In this document: in pieces, positions 29,186-39,182 of the stretch
How the letters are laid out: each line of letters opens with the position of its first letter
Numbering within the stretch: position 1 is the first letter of the stretch
Assembly: GCA_031216915.1 (NCBI GenBank)
Contig: CM062291.1
Location: 39,131,621 to 39,195,620, forward strand
Length of the DNA stretch: 64,000 nt
Source of the DNA: Pictodentalium vernedei
Lineage: Eukaryota > Mollusca > Scaphopoda > Dentaliida > Dentaliidae
Reading direction: 5' to 3'
Notes under the pieces: model-generated
The model's database searches: none
What the model was told of the DNA's origin: nothing
The model's input: the letters and a program-made list of their open reading frames with translations, nothing else
Translations under genes and position numbers: made by a program

Positions 29186-32074
29186 TTAGTGGACGACATT
29201 CTGAGCAACAGATAACGGACCTAAACAATGCAGGTCTCCAGAAATGGACTCAATATTTCTGAGATAAAAATTAGTAAATGTGGATGGCTGAGACCAATAA
29301 GCAGCCTTCATTAAATCTGTAATAGCAACACTATTAGCATAAGCCCAGGAAGTAGAAAGAGCTCTTACTTCATGAGCAGAAATCTTAAGCACAGACTGCT
29401 GAGAAGAAGATAAATCTTCATACGCAGTACGGATAGTTAACTGAATCCATCTAGCAATAGAATGGACTGAAATGTCCTTTCTATTAGGCATCAAAGACAG
29501 AAAGAAACGTTTCCGTCCCTTTCTGATGAACTGAGATCTCTGTTTATAGATACGTAGTGCTCTAACAGGACAGAGTAAAGGCCTACGCCCGTCTGAAGAC
29601 GGAAGAGCCTTAATAACAATAGGTTCCGGATATTTATTAGGAGCCTGATTCTTAGCTAAAAAACCGACATTAGTAGTGAAGGTGATAGTGTTCCCAACAC
29701 TACGATAATGAGAATCATCCACCGATAGTGCATGAAGCTCACTGACTCTTCTGGCAGAAGAGAAAGCTAAGAGAAAAGCTGTCTTATAAGATAAGAATTT
29801 GAAATCTACTGTCCCAAGAGGTTCAAATGGCTTTTCCTTCAATTTAAGGAGAACCCAAGCTAAATTCCACTTAGGAATTAATCTAAGAGTTCTGGGTCTA
29901 TTTATCGAAAAGTTTCTAACCAATTTCGATAAAGAGACATTAGATCCAATTTGTAAACTATCATGATGTGCATAGGTATCAGATAACATAGATCTATAAC
30001 CCTTTATAGTAACGGGTTGCAGTTTGATTTCGTCAAACAAGTATACTAGAAAGTTAGCAATGTCTGGTATAGAGGGATCAAATATATCAACAGAATGATC
30101 CCTACACCAACGACGGAAAACCTTCCACTTAGCCGCATAGTTTAGCGAAGAGGAGGTCCTCCTACAGTTAGAAATCGCGTCCACTGCTCGTCCTGTAAAG
30201 TGCTTGCCATGCAAGAAGGACCGCACAACGGAAAAACGTGAAGGTTGAGACCTTGCGGGTTGTGATGTAGTTGGCGCGATTTCCCCTGCCAAAGAAGATC
30301 CTCTCGTGGAGGGAGCTTCCGCGGTAGGTCCCACAACAGACACCTGAGTAGATTTATCCACGGTCTCTGTGGCGACAGAGATGCTACCAACAGAATCTTG
30401 CATTGAGATTGTTTTATCTTTAGCAATACTTGTTGAATTAACGGCGCTGGAGGATACGCATATCCTATCATTCCGTCCCAAGGGATCGATAGAGCGTCTA
30501 CTGCAAATGCTCTTGGATCCGGACACGGGGACACATACGTCTGCAACTGATTGTTGAGATGTGTCGCAAATAAGTCTATCATTGGCCGTTCCCATTGGTA
30601 GCAAATCTGATTGAATACTTGTTTGTTGAGAGTCCACTCCGACGGCAACAAGCGACCCTTTCGTGAAAGGGAGTCTGCTAGCACATTCAGACGACCCGGT
30701 ATGTGACGGACCGAAAGAAGAACGTGATGTTCCAACGCAAACAGAAGGATTCTTTCCGTTAGATTGAACAACGGAACTGAATGAGTGCCTCCCTGATTCC
30801 GTATATACGCCACTACTGTCGTATTGTCGGATAGGATTTGGACATGAGCATCGTGAATAATGTCCACCCAGTGACGTAACGCAAGCCAAATTGACATCAT
30901 TTCCTTGATGTTTATGTGCTTGCACAGGAATTGCGGATCCCAAAGACCCTGGCATCTCGAATCCGTTGGGATTAATGATGCACCCCAACCTGTTTGACTG
31001 GCATCCGTCATAATGGTAAAACTCGGATCCGGCAACTGCAGCGGAACTCCTTGAGTTAACCACTGAATGTTTGCCCAAGTCTGAATCTCTTGTTTCACTT
31101 GATCTGACAAGAGAACGTCTACATCGAGCGAATGAATTTTCACACTCCAATTCTGAGTCAGGAAAATTTGAAGAGGCCGTGTGCGTAGCCGTCCCATCGG
31201 AATGAGATCCGCGGCGGCTCCGCACAGACCTATCAGTCTCATAAATTCTCTCGCCGTGACTTTGTCTGTATTCAGACAATAGCGAGCGTAACAACTGACT
31301 AATTTCGCTCTGGTTAACGGCAGACGAACGAGATTGTTGTGCGTCTCGAAGCTCATTCCCAGATGAGTGAATGACTTGGACGGCACCAGATCCGACTTCT
31401 CCTCGTTTACTATGAAACCGAGACGTCGGAGCAATAGAAGAAGATTCTGAACATCGTTCTGAAGCGTTAACTCGTTGCCGTACCTCTGAAGAATGTCGTC
31501 CAGGTAGGCCGACGTTACCGCAGACGAATGAGCTCGGAAGTAGATCATTACCGAGTTCATTACCCGAGTGAAAGCCCAGGGTGCTAGATTCAATCCGAAG
31601 CACATGGCCCGGAACTGATACACCACTCCTAGGACTGCGAAGCGTAGATACTTTCGGAATGTCGGATGTACCATGACGTGAAAGTACGCATCTTTGAGAT
31701 CTATGCTCGTTGCATAATCGTTCACCCGAATACTCGCTCTGACCGATCGAATCGTCTCCATATAAAACTTCGGAGCGACGATCAGCTTGTTTATCCAGCT
31801 CAAATCTATGACTGGACGGAACGAGCCGTCTGGTTTCGGAACCAGGAACAGATGGCTGTAGAATCCCAGCGATTCCTGGTTTTCTACGACCTCTACCGCG
31901 TTCTTCATTAAAAGAGACTGCACCTCTGATAGCAGAGCGTCTCTTTTCTGAGGGTTTGACGGAAGATGAGTCCACTTTGGACTTCGAGTTAATGGAGGCT
32001 TTCGTTTGAAGGATATCTTTAGACCTTCCGAAGTCACTCCTCTCACCCACGGGTCGTCCGTAATCGACGCCCAC
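29186..32074 (-). CDS. DIRS C tyrosine recombinase (long frame overlapping RT-RNase H)
   Basis: The frame is open for 962 codons. Only the last 350 or so show a recognisable domain: an N-terminal helical part (RFSVVRSFLHGKHFTGRAVD ... WKVFRRWCRDHSVDIFDPSI) and the catalytic part with Arg in FSSARRVSELHALS (residue about 770), the HEVR box in ISAHEVRALSTSWA (about 899) and the nucleophile Tyr in TFTNFYLRN (about 935). It cuts and rejoins DNA to integrate the circular element. The first 600 codons lie in another frame of the RT-RNase H gene, are Ser/Arg-rich and resemble no domain. The true start is unknown and probably lies well inside. The stop is at 29186. Confidence 0.85.
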   Translation of the reverse strand: MGVDYGRPVGERSDFGRSKDILQTKASINSKSKVDSSSVKPSEKRRSAIRGAVSFNEERGRGRRKPGIAGILQPSVPGSETRRLVPSSHRFELDKQADRRSEVLYGDDSIGQSEYSGERLCNEHRSQRCVLSRHGTSDIPKVSTLRSPRSGVSVPGHVLRIESSTLGFHSGNELGNDLLPSSFVCGNVGLPGRHSSEVRQRVNASERCSESSSIAPTSRFHSKRGEVGSGAVQVIHSSGNELRDAQQSRSSAVNQSEISQLLRSLLSEYRQSHGERIYETDRSVRSRRGSHSDGTATHTASSNFPDSELECENSFARCRRSLVRSSETRDSDLGKHSVVNSRSSAAVAGSEFYHYDGCQSNRLGCIINPNGFEMPGSLGSAIPVQAHKHQGNDVNLACVTSLGGHYSRCSCPNPIRQYDSSGVYTESGRHSFSSVVQSNGKNPSVCVGTSRSSFGPSHTGSSECASRLPFTKGSLVAVGVDSQQTSIQSDLLPMGTANDRLICDTSQQSVADVCVPVSGSKSICSRRSIDPLGRNDRICVSSSAVNSTSIAKDKTISMQDSVGSISVATETVDKSTQVSVVGPTAEAPSTRGSSLAGEIAPTTSQPARSQPSRFSVVRSFLHGKHFTGRAVDAISNCRRTSSSLNYAAKWKVFRRWCRDHSVDIFDPSIPDIANFLVYLFDEIKLQPVTIKGYRSMLSDTYAHHDSLQIGSNVSLSKLVRNFSINRPRTLRLIPKWNLAWVLLKLKEKPFEPLGTVDFKFLSYKTAFLLAFSSARRVSELHALSVDDSHYRSVGNTITFTTNVGFLAKNQAPNKYPEPIVIKALPSSDGRRPLLCPVRALRIYKQRSQFIRKGRKRFFLSLMPNRKDISVHSIARWIQLTIRTAYEDLSSSQQSVLKISAHEVRALSTSWAYANSVAITDLMKAAYWSQPSTFTNFYLRNIESISGDLHCLGPLSVAQNVVH

Positions 32075-32457
32075 TCTTGAGAAAAACTCGACAACCTTCC
32101 GCCAACCGGAACGCGATAGAGGTTTGAGCCATCACCTCCTGGATCTGCGAGGCCTGCGGTAGGAGAAACCACGTCTTCCACGACCCGCACCTCGCCTCGT
32201 CGACCTCGGGGCGTCCGACCGATTGTCCCGGCCTGAAGGACGTCCCGAACGAGAGTCGCTATCCTGACGGTCTCTCGAATAAGAGCTAGAGGACGCACCG
32301 GAACCTCTATAGGAACCTCTCTTGGGCGGATAAGACCCAGAAGTGCCCGCCTTATTCGTGTCTGCTGTATCCGACCTTTTAGGAGCGGATCTAAACAACA
32401 GAGAATCACTAGCTTTCTTTTTAATATTATCATAAATAGCGGAAAGCTTGCCATCAA
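30142..32457 (-). CDS. DIRS C reverse transcriptase - RNase H - methyltransferase-like protein
   Basis: The frame has 771 codons. From N to C: RT with FLVPKPDGSFRPVIDL, SIDLKDAYFHV (about residue 255), LNLAPWAFTRVM and AYLDDILQ (YLDD, about 317); RNase H with MTDASQTGWG (about 482), NIKEMMSIWLALRHW, LSDNTTVVAY (about 543) and HIPGRLNVLADSLSR (about 590); then DLFATHLNN (about 630), AVDALSIPWDG and YAYPPAPL (about 668), which fit the Dam-like N6-adenine methyltransferase (MT) segment described in DIRS1-like elements. It makes cDNA from the element RNA. The first 100 codons overlap ORF1 in another frame and may be untranslated, so the start is uncertain (the nominal 32457 is only the frame limit). 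All catalytic residues are in place. Confidence 0.9.
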   Translation of the reverse strand: MMASFPLFMIILKRKLVILCCLDPLLKGRIQQTRIRRALLGLIRPREVPIEVPVRPLALIRETVRIATLVRDVLQAGTIGRTPRGRRGEVRVVEDVVSPTAGLADPGGDGSNLYRVPVGGRLSSFSQEWASITDDPWVRGVTSEGLKISFKRKPPLTRSPKWTHLPSNPQKRDALLSEVQSLLMKNAVEVVENQESLGFYSHLFLVPKPDGSFRPVIDLSWINKLIVAPKFYMETIRSVRASIRVNDYATSIDLKDAYFHVMVHPTFRKYLRFAVLGVVYQFRAMCFGLNLAPWAFTRVMNSVMIYFRAHSSAVTSAYLDDILQRYGNELTLQNDVQNLLLLLRRLGFIVNEEKSDLVPSKSFTHLGMSFETHNNLVRLPLTRAKLVSCYARYCLNTDKVTAREFMRLIGLCGAAADLIPMGRLRTRPLQIFLTQNWSVKIHSLDVDVLLSDQVKQEIQTWANIQWLTQGVPLQLPDPSFTIMTDASQTGWGASLIPTDSRCQGLWDPQFLCKHINIKEMMSIWLALRHWVDIIHDAHVQILSDNTTVVAYIRNQGGTHSVPLFNLTERILLFALEHHVLLSVRHIPGRLNVLADSLSRKGRLLPSEWTLNKQVFNQICYQWERPMIDLFATHLNNQLQTYVSPCPDPRAFAVDALSIPWDGMIGYAYPPAPLIQQVLLKIKQSQCKILLVASLSPQRPWINLLRCLLWDLPRKLPPREDLLWQGKSRQLHHNPQGLNLHVFPLCGPSCMASTLQDEQWTRFLTVGGPPLR

Positions 32458-34234
32458 AGAGAAGATCTCCTGAGACCGAAGCGACTCTAAGAGAGTTCTT
32501 CACCTTAGAATCCACTAGTGTGGATGTAGACAGGGCTGCGTCACGTCTAACCAACTCCAGATTTGCCACTGAAAGGGCGGAGTTACACGTGGAATAAGCT
32601 ACTGCCCTTGAAAGAAGTCTTAAGGAGGATTGAATATCCTGAAACTCTTCCCCTTGAAGACGCAGTGATAACGCCTTCGTAAGGTGATCTGCGTAAGATA
32701 AGGCATCTAAATTGGCTCTGTTAGACGCAATAGCTGTTTCCAACACTGCGGTTGGAATAGAAGCTGACGACGGTAATGATAGCTCTAAGTCTTCCGCCTC
32801 GTCGTCCATACGCAGAGGAACTCTCGGTATACCCTGACCTGCCGTGTCGAATTTATTCCTTGCATTAATGAAAGGCAGGTTGAGAGTATTTGCGGACAAG
32901 AAGCCTGCTTTCCCCGTCCTGGAAGCAAGTTTAAAAATAGCGTCGTTCAATAATTCAAATGTTCTTGCAACATTATTGGACTGCGACGGAAACTCGGGAG
33001 CGATGTCCCTGAACCGCTCGAAAAAATCAGAGTCCAATGACGCTATAATTCTCCTGTCCGGAAGCGCAGCAGTCTGGCCCGACGGAACAACTTGAGGAAG
33101 AAAGTGCCGGATGAAGTCCACGGCAGCTTTGTGTTGTTCCGAAAGGGATAGCTCCAATTCATCCGAATCCCTTTCACCATCCGGTCGGACCTCCCGATGT
33201 TCCCGGTCGTCCGCCCCCGATGCTTCGGCGGAGCGTACCGACCCAGCGCCGTCGGATAATTCTCGATCCGACACCGTCTCTGTCGGCTGCTGGGATGCTG
33301 CGATAAGCTGTGCTATCTGCACTAGAATGTCCGACGTCGAGACCTGCGGAGGAGCGGTCTTTCGCTGCTTTGCCGAGGGCAGCTCCGCATCAGATGGCTC
33401 CCGCATACTTTTCCTATGCGAACGTCCGGAGTCCATCGGTCTCGAATCCCTGGCTGCCGGATGGTGTGACCTGGTCGCCGAAGAATCCTTCATCGGCGAA
33501 GCTGGCAAAATATCGGAGGTCACGCAGCCAAGGTGCGGTCGTGTGCGCCGGCGAGAAGAGGAAGCCTTAACAGTCTCTGCGGACTGCTTATACAACGGAG
33601 CGTCCCGAGCGACGGACGTATGCTCCGCTAAAGACACATTTTGTACCACAACATCTGGTCCCAGATGTTGTTGTACGAGAGAGGGGCCTCTCTCGCTCGC
33701 GGCCCGGCTGGACCTGGACGAGCTAGGAACCGGACTAAAAGGCTTCCTCCGTTCTCGTTCACTATCCGCCGTCACTGGGTGTGCATCTATTATTTTTATA
33801 GTGCTCGCATCACCCAAAATTTCCTCTTGGACCGCATCGGACGAACCCGGCTGCCGAACCATTCGGTGAATGGACGCTACACCGGGCGAGCTAGCGGACG
33901 ACATTTGTCTAATCTCCATGAGCACTTTTGCCGCTAGCTCTGTATTTATTTGTGACGACGGACGCACACTTGAAGAAGATAACATGGAAACATCACCCTG
34001 TTCTGGTTCCTCTGAAATAGAAACTGAGAGAGTAGAGTGACCTTGTGGAGAAAGAGCCGGCATCGCTCTTTCTCCAGAAACAACATATCGTGACACACGT
34101 TTCCAATGTTTCTCATCCCAATGTTCACATACAGGACAGGGATTAATGCGAGAACACTGACTACAATTAATGCAATAATCATGAAAGTCAGAGGAAGATT
34201 TCTTCCTATTACAATTTGAACAAGTTCCCTTCAT
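32132..34234 (-). CDS. DIRS C ORF1 (Gag-like, nucleic-acid-binding)
   Basis: 700 codons from the ATG at 34234 (MKGTCSNCNRKK); the open frame extends 17 codons upstream without an ATG. It has an N-terminal Cys cluster (CSNCN, CINCSQCSR, NPCPVCEHW), a long Ser/Arg/Asp/Glu-rich middle, a more ordered part (AVDFIRHFLPQVV to RLLSRAVAYSTC), and an Arg/Gly-rich tail (RGAGRGRRGFSYRRPRRSRR). It closely resembles A ORF1. The likely role is RNA binding and particle formation; no enzyme motif is seen. It is the first gene of the element, and its 3' end overlaps the RT frame by about 325 bases, so downstream translation would need reinitiation, leaky scanning or frameshifting. Confidence 0.82.
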   Translation of the reverse strand: MKGTCSNCNRKKSSSDFHDYCINCSQCSRINPCPVCEHWDEKHWKRVSRYVVSGERAMPALSPQGHSTLSVSISEEPEQGDVSMLSSSSVRPSSQINTELAAKVLMEIRQMSSASSPGVASIHRMVRQPGSSDAVQEEILGDASTIKIIDAHPVTADSERERRKPFSPVPSSSRSSRAASERGPSLVQQHLGPDVVVQNVSLAEHTSVARDAPLYKQSAETVKASSSRRRTRPHLGCVTSDILPASPMKDSSATRSHHPAARDSRPMDSGRSHRKSMREPSDAELPSAKQRKTAPPQVSTSDILVQIAQLIAASQQPTETVSDRELSDGAGSVRSAEASGADDREHREVRPDGERDSDELELSLSEQHKAAVDFIRHFLPQVVPSGQTAALPDRRIIASLDSDFFERFRDIAPEFPSQSNNVARTFELLNDAIFKLASRTGKAGFLSANTLNLPFINARNKFDTAGQGIPRVPLRMDDEAEDLELSLPSSASIPTAVLETAIASNRANLDALSYADHLTKALSLRLQGEEFQDIQSSLRLLSRAVAYSTCNSALSVANLELVRRDAALSTSTLVDSKVKNSLRVASVSGDLLFDGKLSAIYDNIKKKASDSLLFRSAPKRSDTADTNKAGTSGSYPPKRGSYRGSGASSSSYSRDRQDSDSRSGRPSGRDNRSDAPRSTRRGAGRGRRGFSYRRPRRSRR

Positions 34235-35122
34235 TGTGAAAGAACAACAATAAGACCTAGTTACTCGCAAAAACCCCTGACACAAAGATACATAATAACA
34301 TGATCCATTAATAAATGAAAAAACAATTGCAAAACAAAATAATTTTGAAAAAATATTTTTTCAGAGAAGCCCAAGTTGCTGAAAAGTAACGTTGAGCCCC
34401 GATGGATCCGATGGCAAAGTGTGGTCAAAAATTTTAAAATTATATAAAATAATTAATGAGACACTTTCGGATAATATAAATGTATCTTATAATGAGATAA
34501 ACTACCTCAAAGGCAAACAGCCCCCCTCAAAAAAGGCTGTTGCCAATGAAAACAAACAGTGTAAACACAGAAGAAAACATGACTCCAGGCACTGAAAAAA
34601 CTGGCTCGGAATCAGTCATCAATTACACTCTATCTGATGCAAAACAGAGACTCCCAGGGGAGAATCTGCAGAACATCAGATGGAAGATGCAGAACACAAA
34701 CGTTATACACCCATGGGTGAAAACGTAACTATGGGGAAAATAACAGAAAACATTCTGTAACCAAGCAACTCTCCCAGGGAATTTTTAGAAATGAAACTTC
34801 TCAAAAAATATGCCAAAAGCATGGGAGAATTGCAAGGGGGGACTTTAGAAGGTTAGGGGAGAGGAAACACTGAATAAGCAGTGCAACAATTAGCAAGAAT
34901 GACAACAAGAGGCGTTTGCCTCGAAAATAGGCAACTTAACATAATTTCAACAAAAAATTTTAAGTACAGCCCTGATTATTTTTTGCCACTTCTTTTTTCC
35001 TCTCCTCCTTCTATCCTCCTTAGAATCACATTTTCTCCAAGAATTACGTGTCTGGCATCCTTTAAACTGAGATTTACAAGCACAAAGATCAGTGAGATGT
35101 TGACTGATGAAGGGCCAAACAG
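34235..35122 (-). other. DIRS C 5' leader
   Basis: Untranslated, AT-rich, colinear with A 9511-10381. Small frames here are not conserved between copies. Confidence 0.5.
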
Positions 35123-35316
35123 AGAATGATATTTGGCGCCAATTTCGGGACGACTGCGTCACTGCGCATGCGCAGTAGAGTCGTACTATGGAGGTCCTTT
35201 AGGACATGATTTCTTTTTGTTTTGGATGCAAATTTTGGGGATTGGGGGGCAAAATTTGTGTTTGGCCCTGGTTTTTGTGGAGTTAGCACCAGCTAAGCTA
35301 AGTCTGGGTCATTGGT
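35123..35316. repeat. DIRS C right inverted terminal repeat
   Basis: Partner of 28227-28420. Palindrome at 35161-35176. The terminus is 13 bases further out at 35329. Confidence 0.88.
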
Positions 35317-35329
35317 ACAGTATAAAAAT

Positions 35330-35402
35330 ATAATATTTTTTCAGCTGCTGAATTTGCATATTACTCGGGCGGATGCAGGCGATTCATTGGGTTAAGGGTT
35401 AA
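35330..35402. mobile_element. right remainder of the MITE split by DIRS C
   Basis: 'ttttttcagctgctgaattt', 'gcatattac...gggcggatg', then 'gggttaagggttaa' equals the end of the TTAACCC family (compare 39,905-39,970). Confidence 0.75.
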
Positions 35403-36270
35403 TCAACCTTTTCTTCTTGTAGAAGTTTAGTGTAAACCTAAAGTGGGCAGATAATCTGATCTGGTCAAAAAAATATTGAGTCCTGTATGGCATTCCCCAG
35501 TTGAGCATCTGGGCATGTGTAGAAGCCTAGGTAGTAATGTAAATACGTGCATTCTTTACTGAGTGCCTGCTACATGTTTTCATATTGCAGGGAGGTGTGA
35601 GTGAACAACTCAAAGGAGCATACAACCAGTCTGAGTCAGCAGTAGATATGATCAAGAAATTACTTGAAATTTTTAATATTTATCCTCCCTTACTACTGGC
35701 CCAGATATGCTAGAACAAACAAACGGATGGAGGAACCAAAACATGACTAAAAGAATTAATCTACTTGGGCTCAAACACTGCAATTCCAGTGAAGAATTTC
35801 TTATTGACAGATGCCAAGTACTGAATGACAGAAGTGTTCAAAGAGTTCAATGTATACCGATATAAGAATCCTATCCATAATTATAACATTGTCTCATTAA
35901 TAAGAATAAGCATTTCCCTAAGGCTATTGAAAACAAATTCTTGTTTCTCAGGCACCTCCGTTGTCATACAAAATCTGCCTTTCTTTTCACCTGGAAATCT
36001 CTTCTATGACACTATTTTGAACTAGTGGGACAAATATTTTACAAACTATACCTTGCTTGACAGAACTCACAGAGCTCTATCAAACAAGATATAGTTAGTT
36101 AAATTTTCAACTACATTATGGGAAATTTTCACTGCTGAAAACACTGGTTTACCACATAAAAGTGGAAGTAGTTAAATTTCTGATTCCAATTATTTTCAAA
36201 ACTGTTTTGTGAATAAAATGGAAAACAAGAGGCACTGAGGGCACTCACCCTATATGGTAGCCTAAATATC
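35403..36270. other. intron without recognised gene
   Basis: AT-rich. A possible half-palindrome 'acagagctctatcaaacaag' at 36,070 is related to the perfect one at 46,927-46,983. No exon is seen. Confidence 0.4.
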
Positions 36271-37290
36271 AACCCAGGGAATTGATTTCAACAAGTTGCA
36301 TTTGCCCCTCCCAAGAAAAACTTATACCAAATATCCAAAGATTCTGACCAGTGGATCTAAACCCAGGGACTTGGCTTGAACAAACCTGAATCTCACCCCC
36401 AAAGGATGCTGCATACCAAATATCAAAGCATTCTGACTGCTGGATCTAAAGAAGAAGATTTTTAAAGAATATTCCTCATATTGAACTAAGTAATAATTCA
36501 GGCTCCCACAGGGGGCCCACATATGAACCCAGGGACTTGGCTTGAACAAACTTGAATCTCACCTCCAGTGAGATGCAGCATACCAAATATCAAAAGATTC
36601 TGACTTGTGGATTTTTTTAAAGAAGATTTTCGAAGAATAATCCTCATATTGATCTAAGTTATAATTCAGGCTCCCACAGGGAGCCCAAATATCAACCCAG
36701 GGACTTGGCTTCAACAAACTTGAATCTCACCCCTCTAAGGATGCTGCATACCAAATATCAAAGCATTCTGACTTCTGGATCTGAAGAAGAAGATTTTCAA
36801 ATAAAATTCCTCATTTTGAACTAAGTTATAATTCGGGCTCCCACAGTGAGCCCAAATATGAACCCAGGGACTTGGCTTCAACAAACTTGAATCTCCCCCC
36901 CCCCCCCCCCCCCCCCCCCTATGGATGCTGCATGCCGAATATCAAAACATTTTGTCGGCTGAATCTGAAGAAAACGATTTTTAAAGAAAAATTCCTCATA
37001 TTCAACTAAGTTATAATTTGGGAGCCCACAGGGAGCCCAAATATGAACCCAGGGACTTGGCTTGAACAAAGTTGAATCTCCCCCCCACCCCTCTCCCTCC
37101 CTAAGCATACTGCATACCAAATATCAAAAGATTCTGATTGGTTGATCTGAAGAAGATTTTTAAAGAATATTCCTCATACTGCACTAATTTAAACATTTGG
37201 GCTCCCATAGAGACCAAATATGGACCCAGGGATTTGATTTCAATAAACATGTGAAACAATCATCCAAAGATGTTATATGTGAAATTTGAA
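36271..37290. repeat. tandem array, unit about 167 bp, with a 25-C homopolymer
   Basis: The phrase 'aacccagggacttggctt' recurs at 36360, 36526, 36694, 36861 and 37046 (spacing 166, 168, 167 and 185; the last is enlarged by a C-run at 36895-36919 and a second C-rich patch at 37,080). Units contain 'gatgctgcataccaaatatc', 'gattctgact' and 'cctcatattgaactaagtta'. Related units recur at 52,980-53,240 and 61,150-61,430. Confidence 0.8.
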
Positions 37291-38147
37291 AGCTTTTGGA
37301 GCAGTGGTTTGGGAGAAAAGTAGTCTTAAATGTTTTTCCCATTACCCACAGTGTTAAAAAATGCTGACTCAGCACTTTTTCAAAGTCCCCAAAAAGTACC
37401 CATGATAAAACCGATAGCAATTTTTTTTTGACCATTCCATTCTGTTGGTCCTAAGAAAGCTTAACACCAAATAAGAATTCTCAGTGCCATGTAGTTTTGG
37501 AGATATGGGAGTTTTAATTTTTTTTCTATTTTTAGCTCCTGTGGTTCCCATGGGGCAACAGGGAAATTTCTTTTGGCATAAATTAAGGACTTACGACCCA
37601 ATAAGCCCTCATATCAAATTTAGTTCAAATCTGCCTCTCAGTTTAGAAAATAGAAATTTTGGTCGGGGTGAAAATTCTTGCACCTCCCATAAAGAAGGCA
37701 AATATAGCTCCTCGAACTTCTCTTAAACAAATCTGAGTCTACACCTCAAAAGGAAGCTGCACACCAAATATCAAGTCTCTGCTACTGCTGGTTCATGAGA
37801 AGATTTTTAAAGATTTAAGCACACTTTTTGGGCGTGGCCCTATCGAGGGGCAAGGCAACTTGCGATGTCGTAACAAACTATTATCTCAAATATCAATTAA
37901 ATTGGTTCAGCGGTTTGGGAGGAGAAGATACAAACACCATTTTCATGGACGATGGACGGTGAGTGATCACAATAGCTCCCTTGACTGATAGGCAAGCTAA
38001 AAAGCCCTCTCTCCCTCATCATAAAATTGAGGAAACATTGCCTGAGAAACAAGAAATTTTTTTATAGGCCTAAATGCTGATAATTTTCATTTTACTCAAA
38101 AATGTGTCCAGAAACAATGACTTGCAGGCTTATTCATTTATTGGTGT
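37291..38147. other. intron, dispersed repeat tail
   Basis: 'caccaaatatcaagtctctg', 'atcgaggggcaaggcaac' and 'cggtgagtgatcacaatagc' near 37,760-37,990 are of the same repeat style as the array before it. No coding exon is seen. Confidence 0.4.
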
Positions 38148-38388
38148 TTAACCCTTTACCCAACGAATCGCCCGCATCCGCCCGCGTAATATGCAAAATT
38201 CAGCAGCTGAAAAAAAATTTTTTTTCGAAATATTTCAACAAAACCATATCATGTGACCCCTCTTTGGAACGAGCTCGTTCCAAAGAGAGGTCACATGATA
38301 TGGTTTTGTTGAAATTTTTTGAAAAAAATTAAAAAATGATATTTAAAATAATAAATTTTGAAATCGTCTGCGTTGGGTAAAGGGTTAA
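38148..38388. mobile_element. palindromic MITE, TTAACCCTTTACCC family (copy 4)
   Basis: Complete, with perfect TTAACCCTTTACCCAACG ends and centre 'ctttggaacgagctcgttcc'. It is directly preceded by 'tattggtgt', a fragment of a SINE tail. Confidence 0.8.
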
Positions 38389-38932
38389 GATAACATATTT
38401 CTGCCATTGTGTGACTGGGTCCTATTTTATCAGTAAAACAAAATTTGTTTACCACAGTAAACAAGCACTGCTGCGCTTTGCAGGGTTCCTGCAGAAACTT
38501 GTACACTTGAGACGATTTAATATATTAATTTATACCAAGGCAATCGCTTCAGCAAGGTTGTGCCTGCTTTAAATATCACCCTACCATGGCAGACCCCCTG
38601 GCTGGGTGTGGGAATCATGTTTTTCCAAAGCACCATTTAATGTTTTTGTAGTTGAAATTGAGATTTCGTTGTTGTCCACTTTATTATACAGATTATATAT
38701 TATCTGAATTAAACAGAACAGTGTCGGATGGCCATTTTTGTTGTTGTTTTGACATATTTACAATGTTAAGTTCTAAACACACGTGGATTTAGTGCAAATC
38801 AATGCAAAAAGATTTTAATGTTCAATGATGTAATTCTCTATACTTGTTTTGCCATAATGTAATCCTGTGCTTTTGTTCACAATTACACCTCTCACTTTCA
38901 TGTTTGGCTATTCCAAAGACAGACTGTAATGC
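38389..38932. other. intron with one old dispersed repeat
   Basis: About 38,710-38,830 ('acagaacagtgtcggatggc', 'gacatatttacaatgttaag') matches 12,540-12,640. Otherwise featureless. Confidence 0.4.
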
Positions 38933-39182
38933 TTAACTGGTAGAGTGCTGAATTATTTTTGGTCATCAAAATTTGTTCATGTGTCTTTGCCTTGTTACAA
39001 TTCATGAGAGAGTGCCAATGGGCACTCTCTTATGAATTGTAACAAAGCAAATCCTAATAGACAAAATTATTTAACTTCAAAGTTAATATGAAGCTCATCC
39101 TCCAAAAATGAAGCCTTTAAGCTAAAGCACCTGCATTTCAGAATAAAGCCCAAATATGGGCTTCCAGCACTCTACCAGTTAA
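38933..39182. mobile_element. palindromic MITE, TTAACTGGTAGAGTGC family (copy 3)
   Basis: Complete 250-bp copy; central palindrome 'gagagtgccaatgggcactc'. Confidence 0.8.

Larger units (their letters stand above)
28188..35329 (-). mobile_element. DIRS1-like tyrosine-recombinase retrotransposon, copy C (apparently intact)
   Basis: This 7,142-bp element has identical-looking 194-bp ITRs (28227-28420 and 35123-35316), an ICR (28496-28583), and three long open frames on the minus strand: ORF1, RT-RNase H-MT and tyrosine recombinase. All expected catalytic motifs are visible. An RT-encoding element with a tyrosine recombinase and an MT segment but no integrase or protease is the definition of DIRS1-like. 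The element splits a TTAACCC MITE, so it inserted after that MITE. It is the best candidate in the window for the autonomous partner of A, B, D and E. Confidence 0.93.

Noticed and set aside
28188-35329. LTR retrotransposon or endogenous retrovirus
   Set aside because: No direct LTRs, protease, DDE integrase or envelope; the ends are inverted repeats, and a tyrosine recombinase is present.
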